Assembly (NCBI GenBank): GCA_902472305.1
Contig: CABRNK010000010.1
Span: 1-64,000 of the forward strand
DNA from: Hominenteromicrobium sp900549945
GTDB lineage: Bacteria; Bacillota; Clostridia; Oscillospirales; Acutalibacteraceae
Reading direction: 5' to 3'
Length of the DNA stretch: 64,000 nucleotides
The first letter of the stretch is position 1; each line of letters opens with the position of its first letter. A program made the translations under genes and the position numbers. Below the pieces are notes generated by a model. It was not told the origin of the DNA. It saw only the letters and a list, made by a program, of their open reading frames with translations, and did not search any database. Of this stretch, positions 40,732 to 48,848 are shown one piece after another.

Positions 40732-41715
40732 ATGGCTTTCAATATCTCTGATGAAATGCCGGAAATTATCAAGCAGTACGCCCTGTATTACCGCAATATC
40801 AAAGGCCGCGCACAGAAAACCGTCGATGAATACTGTATGGATCTGCGCACATTTTTCCGTTTTATGAAGCGCTTTCGCGGCTTGGTTTCCGCAGATACGC
40901 CGCTTGAAGAGATTTCCGTTCTGGACATCGATCTCGCATTTATCAAGACGATTTCCACGATGGATATATTTGAGTTCATGAATTTTGTCGCCGATGAGCG
41001 CAGCAATATGAGCTCGACGCGCCAGCGCAAATCCTCTAGCCTGAAGAGTTTTTTTGGGTATCTCTCCGTTCACGAGGGATTGCTGGAATCAAATCCAACC
41101 GAAAATCTGACGCCGCCTAAAAAAGCTAAGAAGCTCCCCCGTTTTTTATCACTCGAACAAAGTATCGAACTTTTGAATGCTGTGGACGGTCCGGATAAAG
41201 CCCGCGATTACTGCATTCTGACGCTGTTTCTGAACTGCGGCATGCGGCTTTCCGAACTGGTTTCCATCAATCTGAGCGACGTCATCCACAACAACAATAC
41301 GCTGCGGATCGTCGGCAAGGGCAATAAGGAGCGCATGGTTTATCTGAACGACGCCTGCCTCACAGCAATCGAAGCCTATATTCGGGTGCGCCCGAAGGAT
41401 GATGTGCGCGACCGGAATGCCTTGTTTTTGAGCAACCGCGGTACGCGGATCAGCCCCAAAACCGTGCAGGCTATGGTCAACAAGTATCTTGCGAAAATCG
41501 GACTAGGCGGCGCCGGATATTCCGTACACAAGCTGCGCCATACTGCGGCCACGCTGATGTACCGCCACGGGCATGTGGACATACGGGTTCTGCAGGACAT
41601 TCTCGGGCATGAAAACCTCGGAACTACTGAGATTTACACACATACATCCAGCACCCAGATGGAAGAAGCCGTCAACGCGAATCCCCTCTCGCAGGTCAAG
41701 GCCAAAAAGAACTGA
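40732..41715 (+). CDS. Tyrosine recombinase, XerC-like
   Basis: 327 residues with an N-terminal SAM-like core-binding domain and a C-terminal catalytic domain. All six catalytic positions are present: R172 (GMRLSEL), K196 (GKGNKER), H266 and R269 (HKLRH), H293 (LGHENL) and Y302 (IYTH). Xer proteins resolve chromosome dimers; related integrases move genetic elements. The size and lack of extra domains favour a Xer-type cellular recombinase. The ATG at 40732 has AAGGAG 9 bp upstream. It is expressed from a strong promoter covered by a palindrome. A second recombinase (XerD-like) lies 1.4 kb away on the other strand. Confidence 0.88.
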   Translation: MAFNISDEMPEIIKQYALYYRNIKGRAQKTVDEYCMDLRTFFRFMKRFRGLVSADTPLEEISVLDIDLAFIKTISTMDIFEFMNFVADERSNMSSTRQRKSSSLKSFFGYLSVHEGLLESNPTENLTPPKKAKKLPRFLSLEQSIELLNAVDGPDKARDYCILTLFLNCGMRLSELVSINLSDVIHNNNTLRIVGKGNKERMVYLNDACLTAIEAYIRVRPKDDVRDRNALFLSNRGTRISPKTVQAMVNKYLAKIGLGGAGYSVHKLRHTAATLMYRHGHVDIRVLQDILGHENLGTTEIYTHTSSTQMEEAVNANPLSQVKAKKN

Positions 41716-42070
41716 TCTCTGGCTTCTTTAGATATTCCTTAATTCTTATTTTTATAGTAGAGTGTGCAATTATGATGGTCGAAAGAGAAAATGCAAAAAG
41801 CGAGCAATACATTTTTCAGTACAATGATAATCCTTTTAGTGAGGTGATAACATATAAAAACACTTAATAAAATATATAAAAAGGCATCCAAAAGCAACGC
41901 AAAATTCAGAGATACAAAATTTTTCATCTGAAAGCGTAAATGATGAAAAATTTCGTAAATTCATAAAAATTGCATAAGCTGCCGGCTATAGAATTTATAA
42001 AGTTATAAAACTGTATGTGCATGATTTCTATTCCATTACTATCCGCCAATCAGGTGATTATTTTTAAATA
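41716..42070. other. AT-rich intergenic region without a supported gene
   Basis: About 355 bp that is much richer in A+T than the flanking sequence. Short open frames occur on both strands: a plus-strand frame near 41772 of ~31 codons, and a 62-residue hydrophobic minus-strand frame at 41739-41927. The latter lacks a Shine-Dalgarno, so neither is called. The region holds a 12-bp inverted repeat at 41917-41953 and runs into the bidirectional terminator at 42071. It may be a decayed gene or a remnant of acquired DNA. Confidence 0.5.
41917..41953. repeat. 12-bp perfect inverted repeat in the AT-rich gap
   Basis: AAATTTTTCATC (41917-41928) and GATGAAAAATTT (41942-41953), 13-nt loop. No T-run follows, so a terminator is unlikely. 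Confidence 0.65.
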
Positions 42071-42110
42071 AAAAAAGCTCCGCACCAGTATAAAAGTGCA
42101 GAGCTTTTTT
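42071..42110. terminator. Bidirectional terminator between convergent genes
   Basis: AAAAAAGCTCCGCAC/GTGCAGAGCTTTTTT, about 14 pairs with one mismatch, and A/T runs on both sides. It separates the plus-strand recombinase region from the minus-strand DUF624 gene. Confidence 0.85.
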
Positions 42111-42116
42111 GTTTTT

Positions 42117-43124
42117 TTAATTCAGGTGTTCTTTCGTCTCGTCCGAAAAAACAGATTCTTCTTTCAGCGTGCTGCGGTCGACCAGCCGGCCGTTGACGTA
42201 CACGTACTTCGGCGCGTCATCCTCATCGTCGTCAAGCTCGTCCGCTTCAAAGGAGAACGTCTCCCCTTCCTCTGCGGCGGCTTTTTTCTTTGCGGCCTCC
42301 GCTTCCTTATTGTAGAAAGGCTGGATCAGATATTTATCCAACATCGGGTAACCTGCAAAGCTGCAAAGGTAGCTGACAAGCGAAAAAACAATAATCACCA
42401 ACAGAAGCAGCGGGATCGCGAGGAATGCACCCGGACAGAACAGCGTGCCGACGATCATGCCGACGAGAACCGCTGTAATCAGAATATTGCGCGGCAGGCC
42501 GAGGATAGCGAAAATGAACGCATTACGGTAGATGTGGCGCAGCTTCAGATCCATCGTGACGATCATCAGCGGAATATAGAACTGTGCAAACAGCATCAGC
42601 ACGAACAGAATTGCGCAGACCGCGAACGGCACCATGTACAGCCAGTTGGACTGCATCTGATTCGAGTAGAAGAACACCGAAAAACTGAGAAACACATAGG
42701 CGACATAAACGATGATCCCGTTCAGGAGCGACGCCTTCCAGTTATTTTTGACGGCCTCCCAAAAATCAGACCAGACGAACGCGTGCTCCTCTCTGGCAAA
42801 GTTCCGGGTGACATAGGCCATACCGGCGGAAAACGGCGCCATGAGAATGAGCGGAAGCGGAACAGCGTAGATCGCGTACAGATCGAGCGGCCCAAAAAGC
42901 GATGTGTTGAACGCAAAATGCGGGAGCGGTAAAAAGAAAATCACAACCATCAGCGCTACGACCACAGCAAACGGGATCATGAAAATCAGGTTCAGCTGCA
43001 CGAGTTTCGACAATTTACGCCACAGGATTTCAAAAAAACGTACGGGCGCCGCCTTTTTCGGCTCATCCTTGCTGACGCCCGGTCCGGGCTTATCGTAATT
43101 TCCGATCAATCCAAAAAATGCCAC
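42117..43124 (-). CDS. DUF624 (YesL-like) multi-pass membrane protein
   Basis: 335 residues with about six membrane segments. FFEILWRKLSKLVQLNLIFMIPF, APFSAGMAYVTRNFAREEHAFVWSDFWEAVKNNWKAS (in pieces) resemble DUF624/YesL. The C-terminus is unusual: an Ala/Lys/Glu stretch, then acidic ADELDDDEDDAP and KYVYVNGRLVDRS, likely cytoplasmic. The GTG start at 43124 has GGAG 8 bp upstream. It is last in the proC-spoIIM-xerD series, 21 bp after xerD. Function unknown. Confidence 0.65.
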   Translation of the reverse strand: MAFFGLIGNYDKPGPGVSKDEPKKAAPVRFFEILWRKLSKLVQLNLIFMIPFAVVVALMVVIFFLPLPHFAFNTSLFGPLDLYAIYAVPLPLILMAPFSAGMAYVTRNFAREEHAFVWSDFWEAVKNNWKASLLNGIIVYVAYVFLSFSVFFYSNQMQSNWLYMVPFAVCAILFVLMLFAQFYIPLMIVTMDLKLRHIYRNAFIFAILGLPRNILITAVLVGMIVGTLFCPGAFLAIPLLLLVIIVFSLVSYLCSFAGYPMLDKYLIQPFYNKEAEAAKKKAAAEEGETFSFEADELDDDEDDAPKYVYVNGRLVDRSTLKEESVFSDETKEHLN

Positions 43125-43145
43125 AAAATCAACTCCACAAAAAAT

Positions 43146-44045
43146 TTAGCTTGTCCTTGCACGGGGATGACAATCATTATACACCGATTTGACGTGATTA
43201 TCAAGATCTAATAATTGAACATATACCTGTGTCGATGAAATGTCCGCATGCCCCATCATCGTTTGAATATCCTTGACGGACGCGCCGTTTTGCAGAAGAT
43301 GCATCGCAAAGGAATGGCGCAGCGTGTGCGGGGTGATCTCTTTCGTTATACCGGCCTCTGTCGCATAGCCCTTCACGATCTTCCAGAAGCCCTGACGCGT
43401 CAGGCGCGAGCCGTTCAGATTGACAAACAGGGCGTCTCCGCTTTCCGGATCGGCGATCAGGTCGCGCATGCGGTAGATATAATCCGACACAGCCACAATC
43501 GCCGAGGGATAGACCGGAATCGTCCGCAGGCCCTTACTGCCCTGACAGTGCAGGACGCCGGCACGCAGGTTGATGTCTCGAATATTGAGATTGATCAGCT
43601 CGCTGACGCGGATGCCGGTTGCATACAAAAGCTCAAGCATCGCCTTATCCCGGCAGCCCTTGGGATCCGTCACGCGCGGCTGCGCCAGCAAAAGATCGAT
43701 TTCTTCGCCGCTGAGCACCTGCGGCAGCTTTTTCTGCGCCTTCTCGAGCTTTACGGTTTTTGCCGGGTTGCTGTCCAACTCACCGCGGAAAATCAGGAAC
43801 TTATAGAAGCAGCGCACCGAGGCGATATTTCGGGAAATCGTCGTCGCAGAGCGATTCAAGCCGCGCAGGTATTCCACATAGCTGTCCAGCACCTGCTCAT
43901 CCGCAAGAACAGGAGACGCCAAACCGTTTTGGGACAGATAGTCGAGAAAGAACGCGACATCCCGCAGATACGAATCCCGTGTGTTGACGGAATTCGATTT
44001 TTGATTGATCAGGTATTCCCGAAACAATGAATAATAGTCGTTCAT
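43146..44045 (-). CDS. xerD: Tyrosine recombinase XerD
   Basis: 299 residues. Catalytic residues R146 (GIRVSEL), K171 (GSKGLRT), H240 and R243 (HTLRHS), H266 (MGHADIS) and Y275 (VYVQ) are all present. The XerD assignment rests on the length and on the immediate upstream spoIIM gene, which matches the spoIIM-xerD(ripX) neighbourhood of Bacillus and clostridia. With XerC it resolves chromosome dimers at dif. The start has GAGGAGG upstream, overlapping the spoIIM stop region. Confidence 0.88.
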   Translation of the reverse strand: MNDYYSLFREYLINQKSNSVNTRDSYLRDVAFFLDYLSQNGLASPVLADEQVLDSYVEYLRGLNRSATTISRNIASVRCFYKFLIFRGELDSNPAKTVKLEKAQKKLPQVLSGEEIDLLLAQPRVTDPKGCRDKAMLELLYATGIRVSELINLNIRDINLRAGVLHCQGSKGLRTIPVYPSAIVAVSDYIYRMRDLIADPESGDALFVNLNGSRLTRQGFWKIVKGYATEAGITKEITPHTLRHSFAMHLLQNGASVKDIQTMMGHADISSTQVYVQLLDLDNHVKSVYNDCHPRARTS

Positions 44046-44057
44046 GTTCCCGCCTCC

Positions 44058-44645
44058 TCAGAAAAAAATCGCAGCCAGAAATACGCTTCCGCAGCGCACA
44101 GCCGCCGCACAGACGAGCAGCAGAAGCGCCAAAAGGAACTGCATGCCGCAGCTTTTGAGTGAAACCGGCGCGGGCTCCTTGTGTAAGAGCTGTGCGGCTG
44201 ATTTTAAAGCGCCCCCAAAAACACGCCCGGAAAAAACCAAAAATACAAGCGTGCAAAAGGCCGCGGCCGGCAGATAGGTCAGCCAGCTCTGAAAATACAC
44301 GCCTGTCCCCTCCGCAGTCAGAAGCGCGGAAAGCGATGCGCCGAGCGTGAAGCCTCTGCCAAAGACCGCCGCCGGAATAACCGCCACGCCGAGAAATGTC
44401 ATGCCAAAGAAAAATACAAGCAGCAGGTAAAAAAGGAAGTCAAAGAGAAACGCCGAAAAAATACGGTGCCAACCCACTGCCGTATCCGCGAGCATCCCGT
44501 TGAAAAACACAGAGCTGCCCGCAAAAGAGACCGGCTGCGGCGAAAACAGAACGAACAGGCATCCGACCCACACGCCAATCAAAAGCAGCGCTGCAAAGAG
44601 CATCGAGCCGACCGGCATTTTCAGATCCTTCCTGAGCTTATCCAT
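44058..44645 (-). CDS. spoIIM: Stage II sporulation protein M (SpoIIM-like)
   Basis: 195 residues with about five membrane segments. The central FFFGMTFLGVAVIPAAVFGRGFTLG aligns with the family's FFxGxSxxGxPLIPxxLFxKGFSLG core. SpoIIM works with SpoIID and SpoIIP in septal peptidoglycan hydrolysis and engulfment. It lies 12 bp upstream of xerD, a conserved arrangement that raises confidence. Sequence similarity alone would leave some doubt. Confidence 0.8.
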   Translation of the reverse strand: MDKLRKDLKMPVGSMLFAALLLIGVWVGCLFVLFSPQPVSFAGSSVFFNGMLADTAVGWHRIFSAFLFDFLFYLLLVFFFGMTFLGVAVIPAAVFGRGFTLGASLSALLTAEGTGVYFQSWLTYLPAAAFCTLVFLVFSGRVFGGALKSAAQLLHKEPAPVSLKSCGMQFLLALLLLVCAAAVRCGSVFLAAIFF

Positions 44646-44708
44646 TTATACGATCACATCCCAAACCAGAATGGTAAAGGATATGCCCGCCGCACCCGCC
44701 GTATGCCT

Positions 44709-45527
44709 TTATATGGAAAGCTCCTCCGCCCGTTTTTCGCAGGCAGTGAACGCAGCCTCCATCGTCCCGTCAAAATCCTTTTGGTCCAAAACGTCGAGCA
44801 GCGCAAAGGTTGTGCCGCCCTTTGACGTCACCATGTCGATCAGGGCCTGCGGCGTTTTTCCGCTTTTCAAAAGCATGTCTGCACTGCCCTTGAGCGTCTG
44901 GCAGAAAAGCTCCAGCGCTGCTTCGCGATCGATGCCGCGCTGCTCCGCATAGCCGCAGGTCAGCGCCGCAAGGCGGTACAGGCAGGCCGGCGAGCTGCCG
45001 CTCACCGCAATCACCGCATTCATCTGCGCTTCATCGATCTCACGAACGATACCGCAGCAGGAGAAAATGCGGGAAATTTCTCGGAACGATGCGTCCGGCA
45101 CGTTCTCCGTGCGGCAAAGCGCTGTGGCGCCCTCGCCGAGCAGCAGAGGCGTGTTCGGCATCGCACGCACGCAACCGCATGCGCTGCCGAGCGCATCTCG
45201 AAGATTTTTAAAGGTTATACCCGCCGCAATGGAAACAAACAATACATCGCTTGCTTTTTTATTTGCAACCGCAGGTTTCAACTCCTCAAAAACCGCCGGA
45301 AAAGCCTGCGGCTTTATGCAGAGAAAAATCACATCGCATCCCGCAGCCAGTGCAGAAATGGAATCGCAGACGACGCAGCCGCGTTCTGCAAAACGCTGCA
45401 TCTTCTCAAAATGGGGATTATACATGCAGATATGCTCCGGCGAAACCGCATTTGTAGACAAAATACCCTCAATAATGGCGGCAGCCATATTACCTATACC
45501 GATAAAGCCCAGCTTTTTATTTTCCAT
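44709..45527 (-). CDS. proC: Pyrroline-5-carboxylate reductase
   Basis: 272 residues; last step of proline synthesis, NAD(P)H-dependent reduction of pyrroline-5-carboxylate. N-terminal Rossmann motif GFIGIGNMAAAIIEG, VRAMPNTPLLLGEGATAL, AVSGSSPACLYRL and the C-terminal LIDMVTSKGGTTFALLDVL signature. It has its own promoter at 45561-45589, and its leader contains GAGGAGG just before the ATG. Confidence 0.96.
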   Translation of the reverse strand: MENKKLGFIGIGNMAAAIIEGILSTNAVSPEHICMYNPHFEKMQRFAERGCVVCDSISALAAGCDVIFLCIKPQAFPAVFEELKPAVANKKASDVLFVSIAAGITFKNLRDALGSACGCVRAMPNTPLLLGEGATALCRTENVPDASFREISRIFSCCGIVREIDEAQMNAVIAVSGSSPACLYRLAALTCGYAEQRGIDREAALELFCQTLKGSADMLLKSGKTPQALIDMVTSKGGTTFALLDVLDQKDFDGTMEAAFTACEKRAEELSI

Positions 45528-45560
45528 CCTGCGTCCTCCTCTGCGGGGTTCATGTACTAT

Positions 45561-45589
45561 ACTATATACCTTTTTGCCGGATTTTGCAA
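45561..45589 (-). promoter_or_regulatory. Sigma-A promoter of proC
   Basis: On the minus strand TTGCAA (45589-45584) and TATAGT (45566-45561), spacer 17 bp; the start codon is 34 bp further on. A second TATAGT overlaps at 45561-45556. Confidence 0.7.
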
Positions 45590-45704
45590 GAGAAAAACGG
45601 ATATTTTTTCATTCGAGCCGCAAACCTTCGGATTTTATGTATAATATGTTATGTAAACCTATGTATAAACACCAGATGTTGTTATGGAAACCGCACCTGC
45701 ATAA

Positions 45705-45733
45705 AGATACAGGGCGCATAACGCCCTGTATCT
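45705..45733 (-). terminator. Hairpin terminator at the end of the TIGR04086 gene
   Basis: Perfect 12-bp stem AGATACAGGGCG/CGCCCTGTATCT with a 5-nt loop. It begins at the gene's stop codon. The minus-strand tail is TTTATG, a weak U-run. Confidence 0.7.
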
Positions 45734-46110
45734 CAAAACCGAATTTTACTTTTTCTCCCAACGCCAAGAACGCCGCCGAGCGCGCCGCAAAGTGCAAAGG
45801 AAACCACGCGCACACCGATGGAGGCGATGTCCACATCTGTATAAAGCGCCAGCGATACAGCGAGATAGAGGAAGATGTAGCCTCCGGCAAGCGCGAGCCC
45901 GTGGAGCAGCCCCTTCTCCCCTGTCATGCGCGCCGTCAGGAAGGCTGCCGCCAGAACAGAGATACATCCGGCCGCAAGCGCCATCGTACCTGCGATTCCA
46001 TTCGGAAGGCTGCCCATTTTCAGGATCAGAACCGAAAAGAGCGCAAGCAGGCCGCACGAGAGCAAAACCTCCGCCGCCAGACCAAAAACCAGCTTTTTAA
46101 TTTGCAGCAT
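45733..46110 (-). CDS. TIGR04086-family membrane protein
   Basis: 125 residues with four membrane segments and almost no soluble part. GLLHGLALAGGYIFLYL and the basic end GVGRKSKIRF agree with TIGR04086, a small clostridial membrane protein often next to yajC. No function known. Its start lies only a few bases beyond a terminator U-run, and its only good ribosome-binding site, GAGGGG, is inside the 3' arm of that hairpin, so expression is probably conditional. Confidence 0.75.
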   Translation of the reverse strand: MLQIKKLVFGLAAEVLLSCGLLALFSVLILKMGSLPNGIAGTMALAAGCISVLAAAFLTARMTGEKGLLHGLALAGGYIFLYLAVSLALYTDVDIASIGVRVVSFALCGALGGVLGVGRKSKIRF

Positions 46111-46111
46111 A

Positions 46112-46160
46112 GAAAAAGACCCCTCAGAATAAGTTTGTTCATACTTATTCCGAGAGGTCT
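46112..46160 (-). terminator. Strong yajC terminator hiding the TIGR04086 Shine-Dalgarno
   Basis: On the minus strand an 18-bp stem (46160-46143 with 46134-46117), complete if G-U pairs are allowed, has an 8-nt loop and is followed by TTTTT. The 3' arm contains GAGGGG, 9 bases before the next ATG. Confidence 0.85.
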
Positions 46161-46176
46161 TAAACTATTCCGATTT

Positions 46177-46512
46177 TTATGCGTCTTCCTCGTGGATCGT
46201 ATCCACACTGCCGATGGCCCAGCGCTTGACGCGCAGTCTTGCTCTGTCGCTGCCGGTCTCAATGATGACGCTTTCCGTCTCATCCTTCACAGCGATGATT
46301 CTGCCGCAGATACCGCCGATCGTCGTCACCTCGTCGCCGACCTGCGCGTTCTTTCTCATTTCCGCCTCTTTCTTTTTCTTCTTGCTCTGCGGGCGGAAGA
46401 AAATGAAATACATGGCTGCGATAAGACCGCCGTACACGACAAGCATAATCAGCATGGAACCCCAGCCGCCTGTTGCCGCAGTTCCGGCAGCATCCATCAC
46501 ATTGAAATTCAT
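46177..46512 (-). CDS. yajC: Preprotein translocase subunit YajC
   Basis: 111 residues: N-terminal membrane segment (about 19-40) with FIFFRPQSKKKKKEAE, then the small soluble domain QVGDEVTTIGGICGRIIAV. Accessory subunit of the Sec translocon with SecDF. Own promoter at 46567-46595. tgt lies upstream on the same strand, the usual order in clostridia. Confidence 0.94.
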   Translation of the reverse strand: MNFNVMDAAGTAATGGWGSMLIMLVVYGGLIAAMYFIFFRPQSKKKKKEAEMRKNAQVGDEVTTIGGICGRIIAVKDETESVIIETGSDRARLRVKRWAIGSVDTIHEEDA

Positions 46513-46566
46513 ATCCGTTATCTTTCCTTTCTGTATTGGCGCATACGCCTAAAACTCACAATATCG

Positions 46567-46595
46567 ATTATAACAAGAACAGGAAATACTTGCAA
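46567..46595 (-). promoter_or_regulatory. Sigma-A promoter of yajC
   Basis: Minus strand TTGCAA (46595-46590) and TATAAT (46572-46567), spacer 17 bp, about 55 bp upstream of the yajC start. Confidence 0.8.
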
Positions 46596-46714
46596 GCAAA
46601 TTCCATATTCTTTTTTGAATTTTTTTAAAACGACCTAAAATATACGGCTTTAGAAGGGTGCACGCTCTTATAGACGCACTGTGCATCTGTAATCCCGCGC
46701 AGCTAAGCGGCCGA

Positions 46715-47845
46715 TTAAATCCTTTTTCCCAGAACCTCCGCATACGTGCGGTAGAAATCCTCAAACGTGCCGTTGTCCAGCGCGCTGCGGATGCGTTCCA
46801 TCAGGTTGTTGTAGAAATAGAGGTTGTGCATCACGGTCAGCCGCATAGCGAGCATTTCGCCGGCCTTAAAAAGATGGTGGATATAGGCGCGGGAATGGCG
46901 GCGGCAGACCGGGCAGTCACAGGCGGGGTCGATCGGCTGATCGTCCAGCGTGTATTTTGCATTCAGCAGATTCCGGCAGCCCTCGTTCGTGAACGCATGG
47001 CCGTGGCGGGCATTGCGGCTCGGCATCACGCAGTCGAAAAGATCGACACCGCGATAAACGCCCTCCAGAATGTTGGCTGGCGTCCCGACGCCCATCAGAT
47101 AGCGGATTTTATTCTTCGGCATGTGCGGCTCGACCGCCTCGATGATGCGGTACATTTCCTCTGTAGGCTCGCCCACCGCGAGGCCGCCGATCGCGTAGCC
47201 GTCCAAATCCAGCGCGGTGATCTCCTTCATATGCGCGACGCGCAGGTCGGCGTAGGTCGCGCCCTGATTGATGCCGAACAGAAGCTGCTGCGGGTTGATG
47301 GCGCCCTCCGCCGCATTGAGGCGGTCGTGCTCCGTCTTGCAGCGCTGGAGCCAGCGGACCGTGCGTGCGCAGGAGTTCCGCGCATAATCGTATTCCGCCG
47401 GATTCTTCATGCATTCGTCAAACGCCATCGCGATGGTCGAGCCGAGATTCGACTGGATGCGCATGCTCTCCTCGGGCCCCATAAAAATTCTGTGCCCGTC
47501 GATATGCGAGGCGAAGGTCACGCCCTCCTCGCGGATATTGCGCAGCTTCGCGAGCGAAAAAACCTGAAACCCGCCGCTGTCCGTCAGAACAGGGCCCTGC
47601 CAGCCCGTGAATTTATGGATGCCGCCCAGCCTGCGGACATTTTCGTCGCCCGGCCGCAGATGCATGTGGTACGTGTTTGAAAGCATGACCTGACACTTGA
47701 TGTCCTTCAGATCATATGCAGAAAGCCCGCCTTTGATCGCGGCCGCCGTCGCGACATTCATGAACGCCGGCGTCTGGACCGTGCCGTGCACCGTCTGAAA
47801 TTCGCCGCGCCGCGCGTTATTTTCCTGTTTGAGAAGCTTGTACAT
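46715..47845 (-). CDS. tgt: Queuine tRNA-ribosyltransferase (tRNA-guanine transglycosylase)
   Basis: 376 residues; exchanges guanine 34 for preQ1 in GUN-anticodon tRNAs. PVLTDSGGFQVFSLAKLR holds the active-site Asp, GGLAVGEPTEEMYR binds the base, and the zinc site is CDCPVCRRHSRAYIHH. Length is normal. Own promoter at 47982-48010 and a ~130-nt leader with a hairpin. No queuosine synthesis genes are in this window. Confidence 0.97.
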   Translation of the reverse strand: MYKLLKQENNARRGEFQTVHGTVQTPAFMNVATAAAIKGGLSAYDLKDIKCQVMLSNTYHMHLRPGDENVRRLGGIHKFTGWQGPVLTDSGGFQVFSLAKLRNIREEGVTFASHIDGHRIFMGPEESMRIQSNLGSTIAMAFDECMKNPAEYDYARNSCARTVRWLQRCKTEHDRLNAAEGAINPQQLLFGINQGATYADLRVAHMKEITALDLDGYAIGGLAVGEPTEEMYRIIEAVEPHMPKNKIRYLMGVGTPANILEGVYRGVDLFDCVMPSRNARHGHAFTNEGCRNLLNAKYTLDDQPIDPACDCPVCRRHSRAYIHHLFKAGEMLAMRLTVMHNLYFYNNLMERIRSALDNGTFEDFYRTYAEVLGKRI

Positions 47846-47942
47846 GGGTCAAATTCCTTTCAGCCGGAAGCCGGCGCTACGCGCTGATCTCCGAAAAATC
47901 CCGGTCTGCGCGGATCGGTTTAAATCCGCGTCTCTGAAAACA

Positions 47943-47970
47943 GGCGGTATCAGGAAGTCCCCATACCGCC
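47943..47970 (-). promoter_or_regulatory. Leader hairpin upstream of tgt
   Basis: GGCGGTAT/ATACCGCC, a perfect 8-bp stem with a 12-nt loop, just after the predicted tgt transcription start. The minus-strand sequence after it is TGTTTTC. It does not match the preQ1 riboswitch patterns I know. Confidence 0.5.
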
Positions 47971-47981
47971 GCATCTGTTCT

Positions 47982-48010
47982 ATTATATTGTTTTTCGCTC
48001 CAAATTTCAA
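47982..48010 (-). promoter_or_regulatory. Sigma-A promoter of tgt
   Basis: Minus strand TTGAAA (48010-48005) and TATAAT (47987-47982), spacer 17 bp. It lies in the 244-bp gap between the end of the cobalamin operon and tgt. Confidence 0.8.
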
Positions 48011-48089
48011 CCGTATCGCACAAAATAAAATGCGCAGAAAAATGAAAGTACGGAGCCATGCGCCGCAGAATCCGCCGCAGAGCGTTTCA

Positions 48090-48848
48090 TCAGCTGCGCC
48101 GCGGCGTAAACCAGTAGCCCTCCGCCGCAGCATGCGTGCAGATGCCGAACACCTCGTCCAGCTTCCCGCCTTTCAAAACCGCCTCCGGCGTGCCCTGCGC
48201 CGCCATCCTGCCGTCCTGCATCAGGACAACGCGGTCGCTGTAGCGCAGCGCATGCGCCAAATCGTGCAGGACAAGCAGAATCGTCTTATCGCGCTCTTTC
48301 AACTGAACGAGCATTTCCAAAAGCTCAAACTGGTGGCGCAGATCGAGATAAGTCGTCGGCTCGTCGAGGAAGATCACCTTTGTGTCCTGCGCAAGCGCCA
48401 TGGCGATGTAGACGCGCTGCCGCTCTCCGCCGGAAAGCGCGCGCAGATCCCGATCCTTCCACGCTGCTACGCCCGTGATCTCCATCGCACCGCGCACAGC
48501 GGCCTTATCCGAAGCGCGCATTTGGCGGGAAAGCCCGAGGTACGGGAACCGCCCGTGCGCGACGAGCGCCCCCACCGTAATGAACGGTACGGTGCGCACC
48601 TGCGGCAAAAACGCCGCCGTGCGCGCAAACGCCTTACGGGAATAGCTGTGCACGGGCTGGCCGTCAATCCGGATCTCTCCGGCCGCAGGCAAAAGCTGCC
48701 GCGCCGCCGCCCGCAGGAGCGTCGTTTTGCCGCAGCCGTTCGGCCCGATCAGCGTTGTGATCTGCCCGCGCGGCGCGGTAAAGCTCACATCTTTCAGAAT
48801 ACTTCTGTCCGGGGCATAGCCCGCGGTTACATGGCTGATCTCAATCAT
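48090..48848 (-). CDS. btuD: Cobalamin/iron-type ABC transporter ATP-binding protein (BtuD/FecE family)
   Basis: About 252 residues. Walker A GPNGCGKTT, Q-loop LPQVRTV, signature LSGGERQRVYIAMALAQ, Walker B VIFLDEPTTYLDLRHQ and H-loop VLHDLAHAL. Powers import through the BtuC-like permease. The ATG at 48848 has AAGGAG 8 bp upstream. The family also carries haem and siderophore importers, so the cobalamin role rests on its place in the B12 operon. Confidence 0.9.
   Translation of the reverse strand: MIEISHVTAGYAPDRSILKDVSFTAPRGQITTLIGPNGCGKTTLLRAAARQLLPAAGEIRIDGQPVHSYSRKAFARTAAFLPQVRTVPFITVGALVAHGRFPYLGLSRQMRASDKAAVRGAMEITGVAAWKDRDLRALSGGERQRVYIAMALAQDTKVIFLDEPTTYLDLRHQFELLEMLVQLKERDKTILLVLHDLAHALRYSDRVVLMQDGRMAAQGTPEAVLKGGKLDEVFGICTHAAAEGYWFTPRRS

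Noticed and set aside
41739..41927. 62-residue hydrophobic minus-strand reading frame in the AT-rich gap
   Set aside because: No Shine-Dalgarno, and its composition is what random AT-rich DNA gives (Phe, Leu, Ile, Lys).
47846..48089. preQ1 riboswitch upstream of tgt
   Set aside because: No match to the short pseudoknot pattern of preQ1-I or to the preQ1-II core that I can recognise.
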